Part shown: piece after piece, positions 51,344 through 59,331 of the stretch
How the letters are laid out: each line of letters starts with the position of its first letter
How positions within the stretch are numbered: position 1 is the first letter of the stretch
Assembly: GCA_963783095.1 (NCBI GenBank)
Contig: CAWAMR010000002.1
Coordinates: forward strand, 248,001 to 312,000
DNA length: 64,000 bases
Reading direction: 5' to 3'
From: CAWAMR01 sp963783095
Lineage (GTDB): Bacteria > Planctomycetota > Planctomycetia > Gemmatales > Gemmataceae
Notes under the pieces: model-generated
Told to the model about the DNA's origin: nothing
Database searches by the model: none
Seen by the model: the letters and a program-made list of their open reading frames with translations, nothing else
Made by a program: the position numbers and the translations under genes

Positions 51344-51431
51344 AGGCGAACCCGGTGCGTTAGCTCCGGGGTAAAGGAGCAAATATCCGCGAGCAGGTAG
51401 CCACCCCGGAGCTAACGCACCGGGTTCGCCT
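51344..51431. repeat. Intergenic inverted repeat with 28-bp perfect arms
   Basis: The arms 51344-51371 and 51404-51431 (containing CCCGGTGCGTTAGCTCCGGG and its complement) are perfect over 28 bp with a 32-base loop. Two repeats therefore lie in the 477-base gap 51221-51697. A TATAAT at 51535-51540 may be the -10 box of the E1 gene promoter. I see no gene there. Confidence 0.95.
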
Positions 51432-51697
51432 CGCATTGCGAGGCAATGACGTGTCCCGCAACGCGACAATTTATTCTCCGGCAATAAGTTATTTGACTTG
51501 TGGGAAAGTAACGCTTTTCCATTTGCATCCACTATATAATGAAGGTACTGTGTGGGGATTCCTCTGGCGTTTGCTAGGAAATTGTGCGAAACATGGCTAT
51601 TGAAAGGCCGTTGACCCTCTCTGCATCGGTTGGTTAATCCAATTATTTCCTGACCTCATGGTCGGGAACGGAACTTGTGACATCGAGGAGGGCCAAC

Positions 51698-52798
51698 ATG
51701 TTGGACCCGATGTTCTCCGAATCCGACTCGTTCGATTCCGGCATGGGCAACGCAGTTGTGCGAGTCCGAAAAGAAGTATATAGCGGCATCGAATCGCTGC
51801 CGGCGGAGCGCTGTCTGGAGATTTTTCGTTTAATGGTGCGAACTCGGGCGCTGGAAGAGCGCACCATCAAAATGAGCAAATCGGGCGAAGGCTTCTTTTG
51901 GGTCGGTGGACCAGGTGAAGAAGCCTTTAATGTTTGTTTGGGCCTGCAAGCCGATAAAGGTCAAGGTCCAGCGCACGATTACTTGCACCTTCATTATCGC
52001 AATGCCGGCGTTCTGGTCGCGCTGGGAATGTCGATGCTCGACCACATGCGCCAAATGGCGATGAAGTCAACCGATCCGCATTCGATGGGCCGAAACTTTG
52101 TCGGCCATTATGCCGTCCCCAAGTGGAACATTCCTCCGGTCACCTCCGTAATCGAAGTCCAGTACACCATGGCTCCCGGCACCGCCATCATGCAGAAGCG
52201 CCACGGGGGCATCGGTGTGTCCGTGGTGGTGGGTGGGGATGCCGGAACCGCGGAGGGTGATTTCACGAGTTGTATGGTCTGGAGCACTCGACCCGGCAAT
52301 GAATTACCCGTTTTGATGGCCGTCACGAATAACAGTTACGGAATCTCGACTCCTTCGCGCACTCAGCACAGCGAGCGCCGAATCAGCGATCGCGGCGAGG
52401 CCTTCGGCATTCCCGGCGAATGCGTGGACGGCAACGATCCGATTGCCGTCTGGCATGCTCTGGAACGCGGGTTCGAATACTGCCGGCGGCAGCGCCGACC
52501 CTATCTATTGGAAGCAATGGTATCCCGGCTGCACGGTCATTCTTCTTCCAGCGGGGCAGCGCGTCGCCAACGAAACCGATTGCTTGGCGCGTTTGAAAAC
52601 AAGCTCGTTGCCGCAGGAGTCATCCATCGAGAATTGGTCGAGTTGATCTATCACGACGCACACGAAGAAGCAGACCAGGCGGTCGAGCGAGCGATGAACG
52701 AGCCTGCACCGACATTTGCAGATGTGCAGCGCTTCACCTTTGCACCCAGTGAAGTCGATGCGGTCTATCCGGAAGACTACACGGGACTGCCGGAGTAA
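51698..52798 (+). CDS. 2-oxoacid dehydrogenase E1 component, alpha subunit
   Basis: This is the thiamine diphosphate-binding alpha subunit of a pyruvate or branched-chain 2-oxoacid dehydrogenase, 366 residues. The TPP motif is VVGGDAGTAEGDFTSCMVWS continuing to MAVTNNSYGIST. It also shows RTRALEERTIKMSKSGEGFF and EAMVSRLHGHSSSS. The ATG at 51698 follows GGAGGG. The beta subunit and E2 genes are next, but no E3 is in the window. Confidence 0.92.
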   Translation: MLDPMFSESDSFDSGMGNAVVRVRKEVYSGIESLPAERCLEIFRLMVRTRALEERTIKMSKSGEGFFWVGGPGEEAFNVCLGLQADKGQGPAHDYLHLHYRNAGVLVALGMSMLDHMRQMAMKSTDPHSMGRNFVGHYAVPKWNIPPVTSVIEVQYTMAPGTAIMQKRHGGIGVSVVVGGDAGTAEGDFTSCMVWSTRPGNELPVLMAVTNNSYGISTPSRTQHSERRISDRGEAFGIPGECVDGNDPIAVWHALERGFEYCRRQRRPYLLEAMVSRLHGHSSSSGAARRQRNRLLGAFENKLVAAGVIHRELVELIYHDAHEEADQAVERAMNEPAPTFADVQRFTFAPSEVDAVYPEDYTGLPE

Positions 52799-52823
52799 TA
52801 GGGTTTCCCAAGGATGGCGTGTT

Positions 52824-52979
52824 CCCAGGGTTCGCAAAGCCTCACCCTGGGCTTTACTGCGACGCCCTTCCAGCCTTCCAGGGCTAGGTCGTTGCCATTC
52901 AACGCCTCAAACTATCAAGCACCTAGCCCTGGTAAGGGCGATGTAGTAAAGCCCAGGGTGAGGCTTTGCGAACCCTGGG
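52824..52979. repeat. Very long inverted repeat between E1 alpha and E1 beta
   Basis: The arms 52824-52869 and 52934-52979 are 46 bp each with only a few mismatches. Inside them CCAGGGCTAGGT and its complement extend the stem. The whole could form one hairpin of about 156 bases inside the operon. Confidence 0.96.
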
Positions 52980-53003
52980 TCTTCGGCGAAGAGGACGGAA
53001 CAA

Positions 53004-54063
53004 ATGGCAACACTGGTCCAAGCAGTACGCCTGGCCCTCCATTATGGCGAAACCTATCTTGGCGTCTCGGACATTTTCGGCGAAGACGTCGGACCTCCTC
53101 TGGGGGGTGTATTCACCGCAACACAAGGCTTGAAAACGGCCTGGAATTCCCCTCTCGACGAGCGCGGCATCGTTGGTGCGGCCATGGGCATCGCTTACGC
53201 CGGCGGCCGGCCCGTCTTCGAGATTCAATTTTGCGATTACGCATTCAACATGATCGACCTGTTAAAGGTAGCAGGGAATCAGCGCTGGGCCAGTGCCGGG
53301 GCCTTCGATATGCCCATCGTCATGATGACGCCCACCGGTTCCGGCATTCGCGGCAGTCTTTACCATTCACACTCTTACGAAAGCTGGGCTACTCGTCTAC
53401 CGGGATGGAAGATCGTCATGCCGAGCGAGCCTTTGGATGCCTACGGCTTGATGTTATCGGCGATCATCGATCCCAATCCCGTGATGGTGCTCTTGCCGAA
53501 GGCTCTGTTGCGGGTTCGAGGCGAGCGCAAGATTACCGGGCGAGCCTGACGATGAAGATGAATTGCGAAGGCGGATCGATGCTCCGGTCGGGAATCGCGA
53601 TGACTGGGAGCCGAGCTGGCCCGAGGTCGGCGAATACTTCGTCAAGCTCGGACAAGCTCGCCTAGTTCGCGAAGGCACTCATGCCACCGTCATTAGTTAC
53701 GGCAGAACCTTGCCGTTATGCGTTCAGGCCGCGGATCAACTTCAGCAGCAGTCGGGATTAACCTGCGATGTCCTCGACCTGCGCAGTTTGTTCCCCTACG
53801 ACTGGCAGGCGATCCGCACGAGCATTTTGAAAACCGGGCGGTTATTGATCGTCAACGAAGACACCGAGGTGACAAATTTTGGGGAACATCTGCTTCGTCG
53901 GGTCATTGAAGAACATTTCTATGACTTACTCGTGAAACCCCAACTGGTGCAGGGCAAGCATCTTCCGGGAGTTGGCCTGAACCCGGTTTACGAAGATCAT
54001 ACTGTGCCGCAAATCGACGCGATCCGCGAGGCCCTCAATCAATTGACCGACGAACCGGCGTAA
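53004..54063 (+). CDS. 2-oxoacid dehydrogenase E1 component, beta subunit (one frameshift)
   Basis: This beta subunit has about 353 codons and completes the E1 heterotetramer. Family blocks are GVFTATQGLKTAWNSPLDER, GIVGAAMGIAYAGGRPVFEI and GSLYHSHSYESWATRLPGWK in the first frame. After an indel near 53545 the second frame gives THATVISYGRTLPLCVQAAD, LTCDVLDLRSLFPYDWQAI and GLNPVYEDHTVPQIDAIREA. It lies downstream of the alpha subunit gene, with a hairpin between them. Confidence 0.92.
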
Positions 54064-54069
54064 CTGGAG

Positions 54070-54200
54070 TAAATTCCAAATAACAAATCTCAAATCGCAA
54101 ACAATCCACAAATTCCAAATTAGAAACAATACAAAATCCAGAAGATGCGGTGATTGGTTTGGAATTTGTTTGTGATTTGAGATTTGTTATTTGGATTTTA
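54070..54200. repeat. Inverted repeat between E1 beta and E2
   Basis: The left part (54070-54104, words such as CAAATAACAAATCTCAAATC) and right part (54154-54200) are close complements. A compact CCCC-GAA-GGGG hairpin with five T follows at 54201-54215, directly before the E2 start codon. It may attenuate E2 expression. Confidence 0.93.
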
Positions 54201-54216
54201 CCCCGAAGGGGTTTTT

Positions 54217-55476
54217 ATGGACTTTCCTCTCCCTCAACTTGGCGAAGGTGTATATGAAGCGGAATTGATCCGCTGGATCATCAAAGAAGGTGATACCGTT
54301 AGGCGCGGTCAGAATCTTCTCGAGGTAATGACCGATAAAGCGACCATGGAGGTTCCTGCCCCCTTCACCGGAACCATTCAGTCACTCGCTTTTGCAGCGG
54401 GCACCAAGATCAAGGTGGGAGATGTGATTCTCTCCTATACACCCACGGGGTCTGATTCCGGACTGTTGCCCGCGACGAAACGTGCCGAATCGACTCCAGC
54501 CACGATCACCGCGCCGCCCAGCGCAAGTCCGAATGGCACCGGTCAAAGCAGTCCGAAACCGGTTGTCACCGTTTCGGTTCCGGTGGCCGCACCTTCGGTC
54601 CGCCATCTGGCGCGGAAAATGGGCATCGATCTGCATCACGTCTCGGGGAGCGGTCCCGGTGGACGAGTTCTCATCGATGATTTGACCACGTTCCTTAAGC
54701 GCTCTTCAGAACCCGAAAAGGTTGCCAAGTCCAGGGAACAGGCAGTACCGACAGACTACGGCAAGCCCGGAACGAAGGTTCGTCTTCAAGGAATGCGCAG
54801 AAAGATCGCAGAACACCTCGTCGAGGCGAAACGCCGGATTCCTCATTACTCGTATATCGATGAATGCAATATCACCGATTTGGTTCGGCTTCGGCAGTCG
54901 CTGCGGGAAGCGTGCGCTGCCAAGGGATTGAAGATCACCTATCTGGCGTTTTTCATCAAAGCAGTTACTGCTGCGCTGCGTGAGATCCCCATCGTCAATA
55001 GTTCGCTCAACGACGCCGCGGAAGAGATCATCCTGCACGATCACTATCACATCGGTATCGCCGTGGCGACGCCAAACGGATTGATCGTGCCGGTAGTCAA
55101 GGATGCGGACCAAAAGGATGTTTTCACTATCGCAGCTGAGGTGGATCGGCTGGGAAGCGAAGCGAAATCGGGGCGAATCAAACTCGACGATCTTCGCGGC
55201 GGAACTTTCACGGTGACATCGATCGGCAACATCGGCGGCTTAATCTCAACGCCGATCATCAATCATCCCGAAGTCGGCATCTTGGGCGTCGGCAAAGTGG
55301 TCAAACGGCCCATCTACGACGAGGCCGGCAACATCAAACCGGCGGATCTGGTGTATCTGTCGTTTTCATTCGATCATCGCGTCGTGGATGGGGCAGTTGG
55401 TGCGTCGTTCGGCAATGCGGTCGTGAAGCAATTGCAGAATCCAGCAGTCATGCTGATTCCGGAAAAGGTAAAGTGA
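54217..55476 (+). CDS. Dihydrolipoamide acyltransferase (E2) of a 2-oxoacid dehydrogenase complex
   Basis: This is the core acyltransferase of 419 residues. A lipoyl domain occupies residues 1-80, with the modified Lys at about 41 (LLEVMTDKATMEVPAPFTG). A Pro/Ala/Ser linker follows, then a peripheral subunit-binding domain (VRHLARKMGIDLHHVSGSGP). The catalytic domain ends with LSFSFDHRVVDGAVGASFGN, carrying the active-site His and Asp. The start at 54217 (MDFPLPQLGEG) excludes an upstream extension that runs into the repeat. It completes an E1a-E1b-E2 operon. Confidence 0.94.
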   Translation: MDFPLPQLGEGVYEAELIRWIIKEGDTVRRGQNLLEVMTDKATMEVPAPFTGTIQSLAFAAGTKIKVGDVILSYTPTGSDSGLLPATKRAESTPATITAPPSASPNGTGQSSPKPVVTVSVPVAAPSVRHLARKMGIDLHHVSGSGPGGRVLIDDLTTFLKRSSEPEKVAKSREQAVPTDYGKPGTKVRLQGMRRKIAEHLVEAKRRIPHYSYIDECNITDLVRLRQSLREACAAKGLKITYLAFFIKAVTAALREIPIVNSSLNDAAEEIILHDHYHIGIAVATPNGLIVPVVKDADQKDVFTIAAEVDRLGSEAKSGRIKLDDLRGGTFTVTSIGNIGGLISTPIINHPEVGILGVGKVVKRPIYDEAGNIKPADLVYLSFSFDHRVVDGAVGASFGNAVVKQLQNPAVMLIPEKVK

Positions 55477-55493
55477 CCCTCGTTAGTAATACG

Positions 55494-55565
55494 TGCCTTC
55501 GGAGGGGATCGAACCCTCGACACGGTTCTTTAGAGGAACCTGTTCTGCCACTGAACTACGAAGGC
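55494..55565 (-). tRNA. Putative amber suppressor tRNA, anticodon CUA
   Basis: A 72-nt cloverleaf is fully visible. The acceptor stem GCCTTCG pairs CGAAGGC, with discriminator A. U8 and A9 are present. The D arm is GTTC-AGTGGCA-GAAC, the anticodon stem is GGTTC/GAACC, the variable loop is GTGTC, and the T arm is GAGGG-TTCGATC-CCCTC. The seven-base anticodon loop is CTCTAAA, so position 33 is U and the anticodon is CUA, which reads UAG. CCA is not encoded. The 5' end is 18 bases after the stop of the 153-residue gene, so the tRNA is probably processed from the same transcript. The charging amino acid cannot be told. A73 and U35 are compatible with several synthetases, and the arginine elements A20 and C35 are absent. 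A sequencing error in the loop is the main alternative. Confidence 0.85.
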
Positions 55566-55583
55566 ACTTGGTTCGTTACTTTA

Positions 55584-56045
55584 TTACTTTCTCCAACATC
55601 CATTCTTCGGGCCTGCTCGAAAAGTGCATTCGATGGCTTCGACCGAAATACTTATCGGTCGGACCTCAACCAATTCTTTGAAGGGCCTGCGCGCGCTGGC
55701 AAAATCCGCGGCAATCCCAAAATCGTCCGTGACAACTTTCTCTTCCAAAAATCCGTCTCGGAAGAGAGTGCCTTTCTTGTCGATATGCCGTTTTTCCAGC
55801 ACTTTTTTCGAGAAGATCGGACAGAGGCGCGGTTCCGAAAGCGGCACCGGCGGCTCGTGGCCGATGGTTTGGCCCGCGTCGTTGCGAATGCGGCGGCGCA
55901 TGACCCGGTTATGCGGGTCTTTTCGTTGCCAGCGTGAGTAGGCATGGGCCATTCGGACTGCCTTCTGGTAGACGCAATGTAGGAACTTCAGCTTGCGATA
56001 CGTCGAGTAGTCGCACGGATGAAAGCCCCAGCGTGATTGGAACAT
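55584..56045 (-). CDS. Uncharacterised 153-residue protein of the amber cassette
   Basis: This is a basic soluble protein that I do not recognise. The N-terminal half is rich in aromatic and basic residues (MFQSRWGFHPCDYSTYRKLK; AYSRWQRKDPHNRVMRRRIR), and the middle carries RLCPIFSKKVLEKRHIDKKG. The composition would suit RNA or ribosome binding, but this is only inference. The ATG has a strong AAGGAG at 56055-56060. It lies 24 bases after the last possible stop of the Pth2-like gene and just before the suppressor tRNA. It contains no in-frame TAG and ends in TAA. Confidence 0.75.
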   Translation of the reverse strand: MFQSRWGFHPCDYSTYRKLKFLHCVYQKAVRMAHAYSRWQRKDPHNRVMRRRIRNDAGQTIGHEPPVPLSEPRLCPIFSKKVLEKRHIDKKGTLFRDGFLEEKVVTDDFGIAADFASARRPFKELVEVRPISISVEAIECTFRAGPKNGCWRK

Positions 56046-56147
56046 GGTTTTTCTCCTTGGAAAGAGATATCAAGACGTAGAAATTCCCTGTTCACCTTCA
56101 CCATGAAGATGATTACGGGAGTCGATTGGTGTTTGTGTGTTGTTCAG

Positions 56148-56495
56148 CTACCCAAACCCGGGTTGTTCCAGGCAACGGTAGCGCTCGAATATATGCCGCT
56201 CCAGACCGACAACCGGTCCAGTGGCAATGGCGGTCAGTTCGTCATCTCGATCGGGTTCGTAAAAAGCTCGATGCGGGACATTCAGACGGCCAAGTCGATC
56301 GAGGCAACGGAAAAGCCGACGTTCATCGGGGATGCCAATGACGACAAGGTGCGGGTGCGGACTATCGGAAGGAAGAAGAGACTTGCCGACGTCAAGAATG
56401 GCGTGGCAGGCTTGAACAATCTGCTGTGGAATCGGCAGATCGGTCCTGACAAAGACGTAAATGTACTGAGTGGTTGTGCCCTAGGTGAATTTCAT
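56148..56495 (-). CDS. Pth2-like peptidyl-tRNA hydrolase with an in-frame amber codon at position 5
   Basis: The reading frame starts at an ATG (56495) with a perfect AAAGGAG site seven bases upstream. It reads M-K-F-T and then meets TAG at 56481-56483. The same frame then stays open for 110 codons and encodes a Pth2-type domain: YIYVFVRTDLPIPQQIVQAC-HA, then HLVVIGIPDERRLFRCLDRL and ELTAIATGPV. Pth2 enzymes cleave peptidyl-tRNA. A second in-frame TAG (56148-56150) falls where the domain ends. If it too is read through, the protein gains 25 residues to the TGA at 56070. No ATG, GTG or TTG with a ribosome-binding site lies after the first TAG, so full expression appears to need amber readthrough, probably by the CUA tRNA downstream. 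An error turning a sense codon into TAG cannot be excluded. Confidence 0.8.
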
Positions 56496-56527
56496 GGGAA
56501 ACTCCTTTGAGGAATCCAGATAAATTC

Positions 56528-56556
56528 TTTATATCCGCCTTTTGGGGCGAAGTAAA
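56528..56556 (-). promoter_or_regulatory. Candidate promoter of the amber cassette
   Basis: On the minus strand TTTACT (56551-56556) is followed after 17 bases by TATAAA (56528-56533), about 32 bases before the Pth2-like ATG. Just upstream lies a perfect tandem 9-mer, GTAAGGGAT twice (56565-56582 on the plus strand), which could be an operator. Confidence 0.5.
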
Positions 56557-56611
56557 GCCGGAGTGTAAGGGATGTAAGGGATTTGCAATCCTGTTCAGCC
56601 GACACTACTGG

Positions 56612-57685
56612 CTATTTTTGCGTGCTGAGATGGCTTCGATTGGCAACCTCGGCGGGCGGTCGAGCGAGGTCGGAAGTCCCGAGAATCCAAGGCTGCAAGA
56701 TCTCGCGTTCCAGCCGGCGGCTGAATTGCCGGCCCCCTTGTAATGTCAGATGGTGAGAATCGGCGAAAAAGGAATCATCGAACCAGGGCCGGGTGTCGAA
56801 GATCGGAACCCGATATTCAACGGACAACTCCTTCAGGAAGGTTTGAAGACGTTCTTCCGCGACAGGACTGTACCAGCTTCGGTAAGTATTCCCTTCGGGC
56901 ATAATCAAGAGCGCCACTTCGATTCCTTCTTTTCGACAAAGCGCAAGCAATTCTCGGTAAGCCCCGGCGGTGATCGGCGCAATTTGAAATTGATCGGTGA
57001 GCAACGTACTTAACAGCCGATGTGCGTTCTCGGTCCATTGCCGGCGCAGATCCGGCGGGACAACGTCGACGCATTCTTGCCCCCAGCCATACGCAGAAAG
57101 GTTCCATTGCACCGGGCGTTTGGGCGTTTCGTGCAGGTAGCGTTCTTGAAGATCGCCGCGATGACGAAACCAGGGAACCAGGAAATGATTCCGCAAAAAC
57201 GATCCCGTAAATTTTCGGTAGGAATGATAGTGGGCAACGGTGCCGACATCCTCCCAACTAAGGTTATGAACATACGAATTCCATTCGTTGGCACACCACA
57301 TCGGTGCAACTTCGACGATCAGCCAGCGCGGCTTGATCCCGGTGCGCAGCAGCCGTTTGACTTGAACGAGATTGGAGACCGGCCCCGATTCGAGATGACC
57401 GAAATTGAAGCTGAGAATGGGCCGGCCATCGGCAGTCCTGAAGTCCGAAAACTGTTGAGGATCGAATCCCGTTGTGACCCGCGAACTGCCCACCATGACC
57501 AGAAGTGGCTTCTCAGGTTGCTCCGCAACCCGGGCCTGGATGAGCTCTTTCCGCAATCGATATTCCGTATCCGGGTGCCACCACGGCAGCACGAACGAAA
57601 AGCCGGCTTGAACGAGGAGCATGGTGCCAATCGCCGAGAGAACAATGAGCTTCGTTCTTCTTCGTCCGTTTGACCTGTGAGTCAT
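56612..57685 (-). CDS. SGNH-like membrane-anchored protein paired with MBOAT (copy 1)
   Basis: This is a 357-residue protein with a single N-terminal membrane anchor (LIVLSAIGTMLLVQAGFSFV). Its extracytoplasmic domain has SGNH-hydrolase features: block I is LVMVGSSRVTTGFD, and a C-terminal Asp-His pair lies in FFADSHHLTLQGGRQFSRRL. Similar proteins work with AlgI-type acyltransferases in O-acetylation of exopolysaccharides (AlgX/AlgJ or DltD-like role). The start at 57685 lies 13 bases after the MBOAT stop. It ends in TAG. If that codon were read through, the frame stays open for 39 codons and closes at a TGA overlapping the Pth2-like ATG. Confidence 0.8.
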   Translation of the reverse strand: MTHRSNGRRRTKLIVLSAIGTMLLVQAGFSFVLPWWHPDTEYRLRKELIQARVAEQPEKPLLVMVGSSRVTTGFDPQQFSDFRTADGRPILSFNFGHLESGPVSNLVQVKRLLRTGIKPRWLIVEVAPMWCANEWNSYVHNLSWEDVGTVAHYHSYRKFTGSFLRNHFLVPWFRHRGDLQERYLHETPKRPVQWNLSAYGWGQECVDVVPPDLRRQWTENAHRLLSTLLTDQFQIAPITAGAYRELLALCRKEGIEVALLIMPEGNTYRSWYSPVAEERLQTFLKELSVEYRVPIFDTRPWFDDSFFADSHHLTLQGGRQFSRRLEREILQPWILGTSDLARPPAEVANRSHLSTQK

Positions 57686-57698
57686 ATCCTGGCACCGT

Positions 57699-59128
57699 TC
57701 AAAATTGAAAGTAGATGAAGGTCTTGGCAAAACCGGGTGCCAGAACGAGAGCCAGCGTCGCCATCACGGTGTAACCCGCCCCCGACCGCGACGGCAGGCA
57801 TGGAATCGGCGATGCGACGCCAGCGCTCACCCTGGGCCAGCCAATAGCCGATCCCGACAATGATGAACAGACACGCGAGGGGCAGGTACTGGAACTGGGG
57901 AATGACACCCAGGGCGTTCCCGGCAAACAGCCCGTGAAACATGCTCCAGGACTTGCTCAGGTTCTCCGCGCGGAAGAAGACCAGCGACAGACTGAAAGCC
58001 AGGAACGTCAGAGCAATGCTGCCCGCGATTCCCGGCGTCGATTCCAGCGCAGCGCTGATCGGATCGCGATCTTTGTACCAGGTTCGGAAGGCGTGATAGA
58101 TGATCAGGAAAACGGCCTGGCTGAACCCAAAGAGAACGAAGTTCCAGGAAGCTCCATGCCACAGCCCGCACAGCGTCATGGCGATCAGCAGGTTCCGGTA
58201 AGTAAACCACGCCGAGCCCCGATTACCGCCGAGTGGAATATAGACATAATCCCGAATCCAGTTGGAAAGGGTCATATGCCAGCGTCGCCAAAACTCCGAG
58301 ATGTTCGTCGCCAGAAAAGGCAGATTAAAATTGGGTGCAAGACGGTATCCCAGAAGATGGGCCGTTCCCAGTGCCATGTCGCTGTAGCCGGAAAAATCGC
58401 AGTAGAGCTGGACCGCAAAGGCGACGATCGTCAGCCACAAGATGGGAGTGCTGTATGCCGATGGATCGGCGTACACCATATCGACAAATACAGCGATGCG
58501 ATCGCCGATGCCGAGCTTCTTGAACATGCCCAGCAGGAAGAGCTGCAAACCGGCGTTGATGCGCATCCAGTTCCAGCGTTTTTTGCGCCGAACCTGGGTC
58601 AGGAAATCGCTGCCGCGCACGATCGGTCCAGCGACCAAATGTGGGAAAAACAGGATGAATAACATGAAATGCCCAAGATTCCGCTCAGCATGAATCTTTC
58701 GGCGGTAAACATCAACGCTATAGCTGATCGCCTCGAAGGTATAAAAGGAAATGCCCACCGGCAGAATTACGGAAAGAACCGGCAACGAAGAGGACATCCC
58801 GGCAGCACCAAGAGCATCTTCGAGCGAGCGCAGAAAGAAATTGGCATATTTGAAATAGCACAGAACCCCCAAATTGAACAGAACGCTCAGACTTAGGAGG
58901 ATCTTGCGCTCGCGCGTGCGCTGACTGACATCCATTCGGCGTGCCAGGCAATAGTCCACCGTCGAACTCACCACGATGAGAATCGCCAGCCAGTGGTTCC
59001 AGGTCGCGTAAAAGACAAAACTGGCAATTAAAAGGAGGTGAACGCGCAGCGCGTTGCCAGGGAATCATCCAGTAGATGAAGAACACCGACAAGAAAAAGA
59101 GAATGAATTGTTGCGAGCAAAAAAGCAT
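57699..59128 (-). CDS. MBOAT family O-acyltransferase, AlgI-like (copy 1; two frameshifts)
   Basis: This is a multi-pass membrane acyltransferase of about 476 codons. It is predicted to move acetyl groups across the membrane to a surface polymer. The N-terminus MLFCSQQFILFFLSVFFIYW, the core VLPVGISFYTFEAISYSVDV, and the MBOAT signature with the catalytic His in TLCGLWHGASWNFVLFG are clear. Compared with the intact copy at 61547-62974, the frame is broken near 59050 and near 57790. The correct C-terminus (ALVLAPGFAKTFIYFQF) ends at 57699. Confidence 0.9.
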
Positions 59129-59331
59129 GGTATCCTGCCAGGTCGAACGCGGTTTTCCTTATCCCTCCGGATTGCCGGGACACATCAATTATCGGTTCGG
59201 CCAGGTATCGGCATGAGTAGCTCACCCGGCGACGCTTCTTCCATTCCGGTATACGATGGAAATATCAATCCCAAATCCCCGGCAGACTCTAGCAACTTTT
59301 CGACGAAATGGAAAGATTGTTTCCGGTGCCG

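Noticed and set aside
55494..55565. Reading the tRNA as an ordinary Thr or Arg tRNA
   Set aside because: The outer stems resemble such tRNAs, but the anticodon stem closes exactly on a seven-base loop CTCTAAA with U33, which fixes the anticodon as CUA unless the sequence is wrong.
56037..56510. 157-residue open frame on the plus strand opposite the Pth2-like gene
   Set aside because: It shows no family features and no ribosome-binding site. The minus strand has a strong ribosome-binding site, a recognisable Pth2 domain and a second well-initiated gene.
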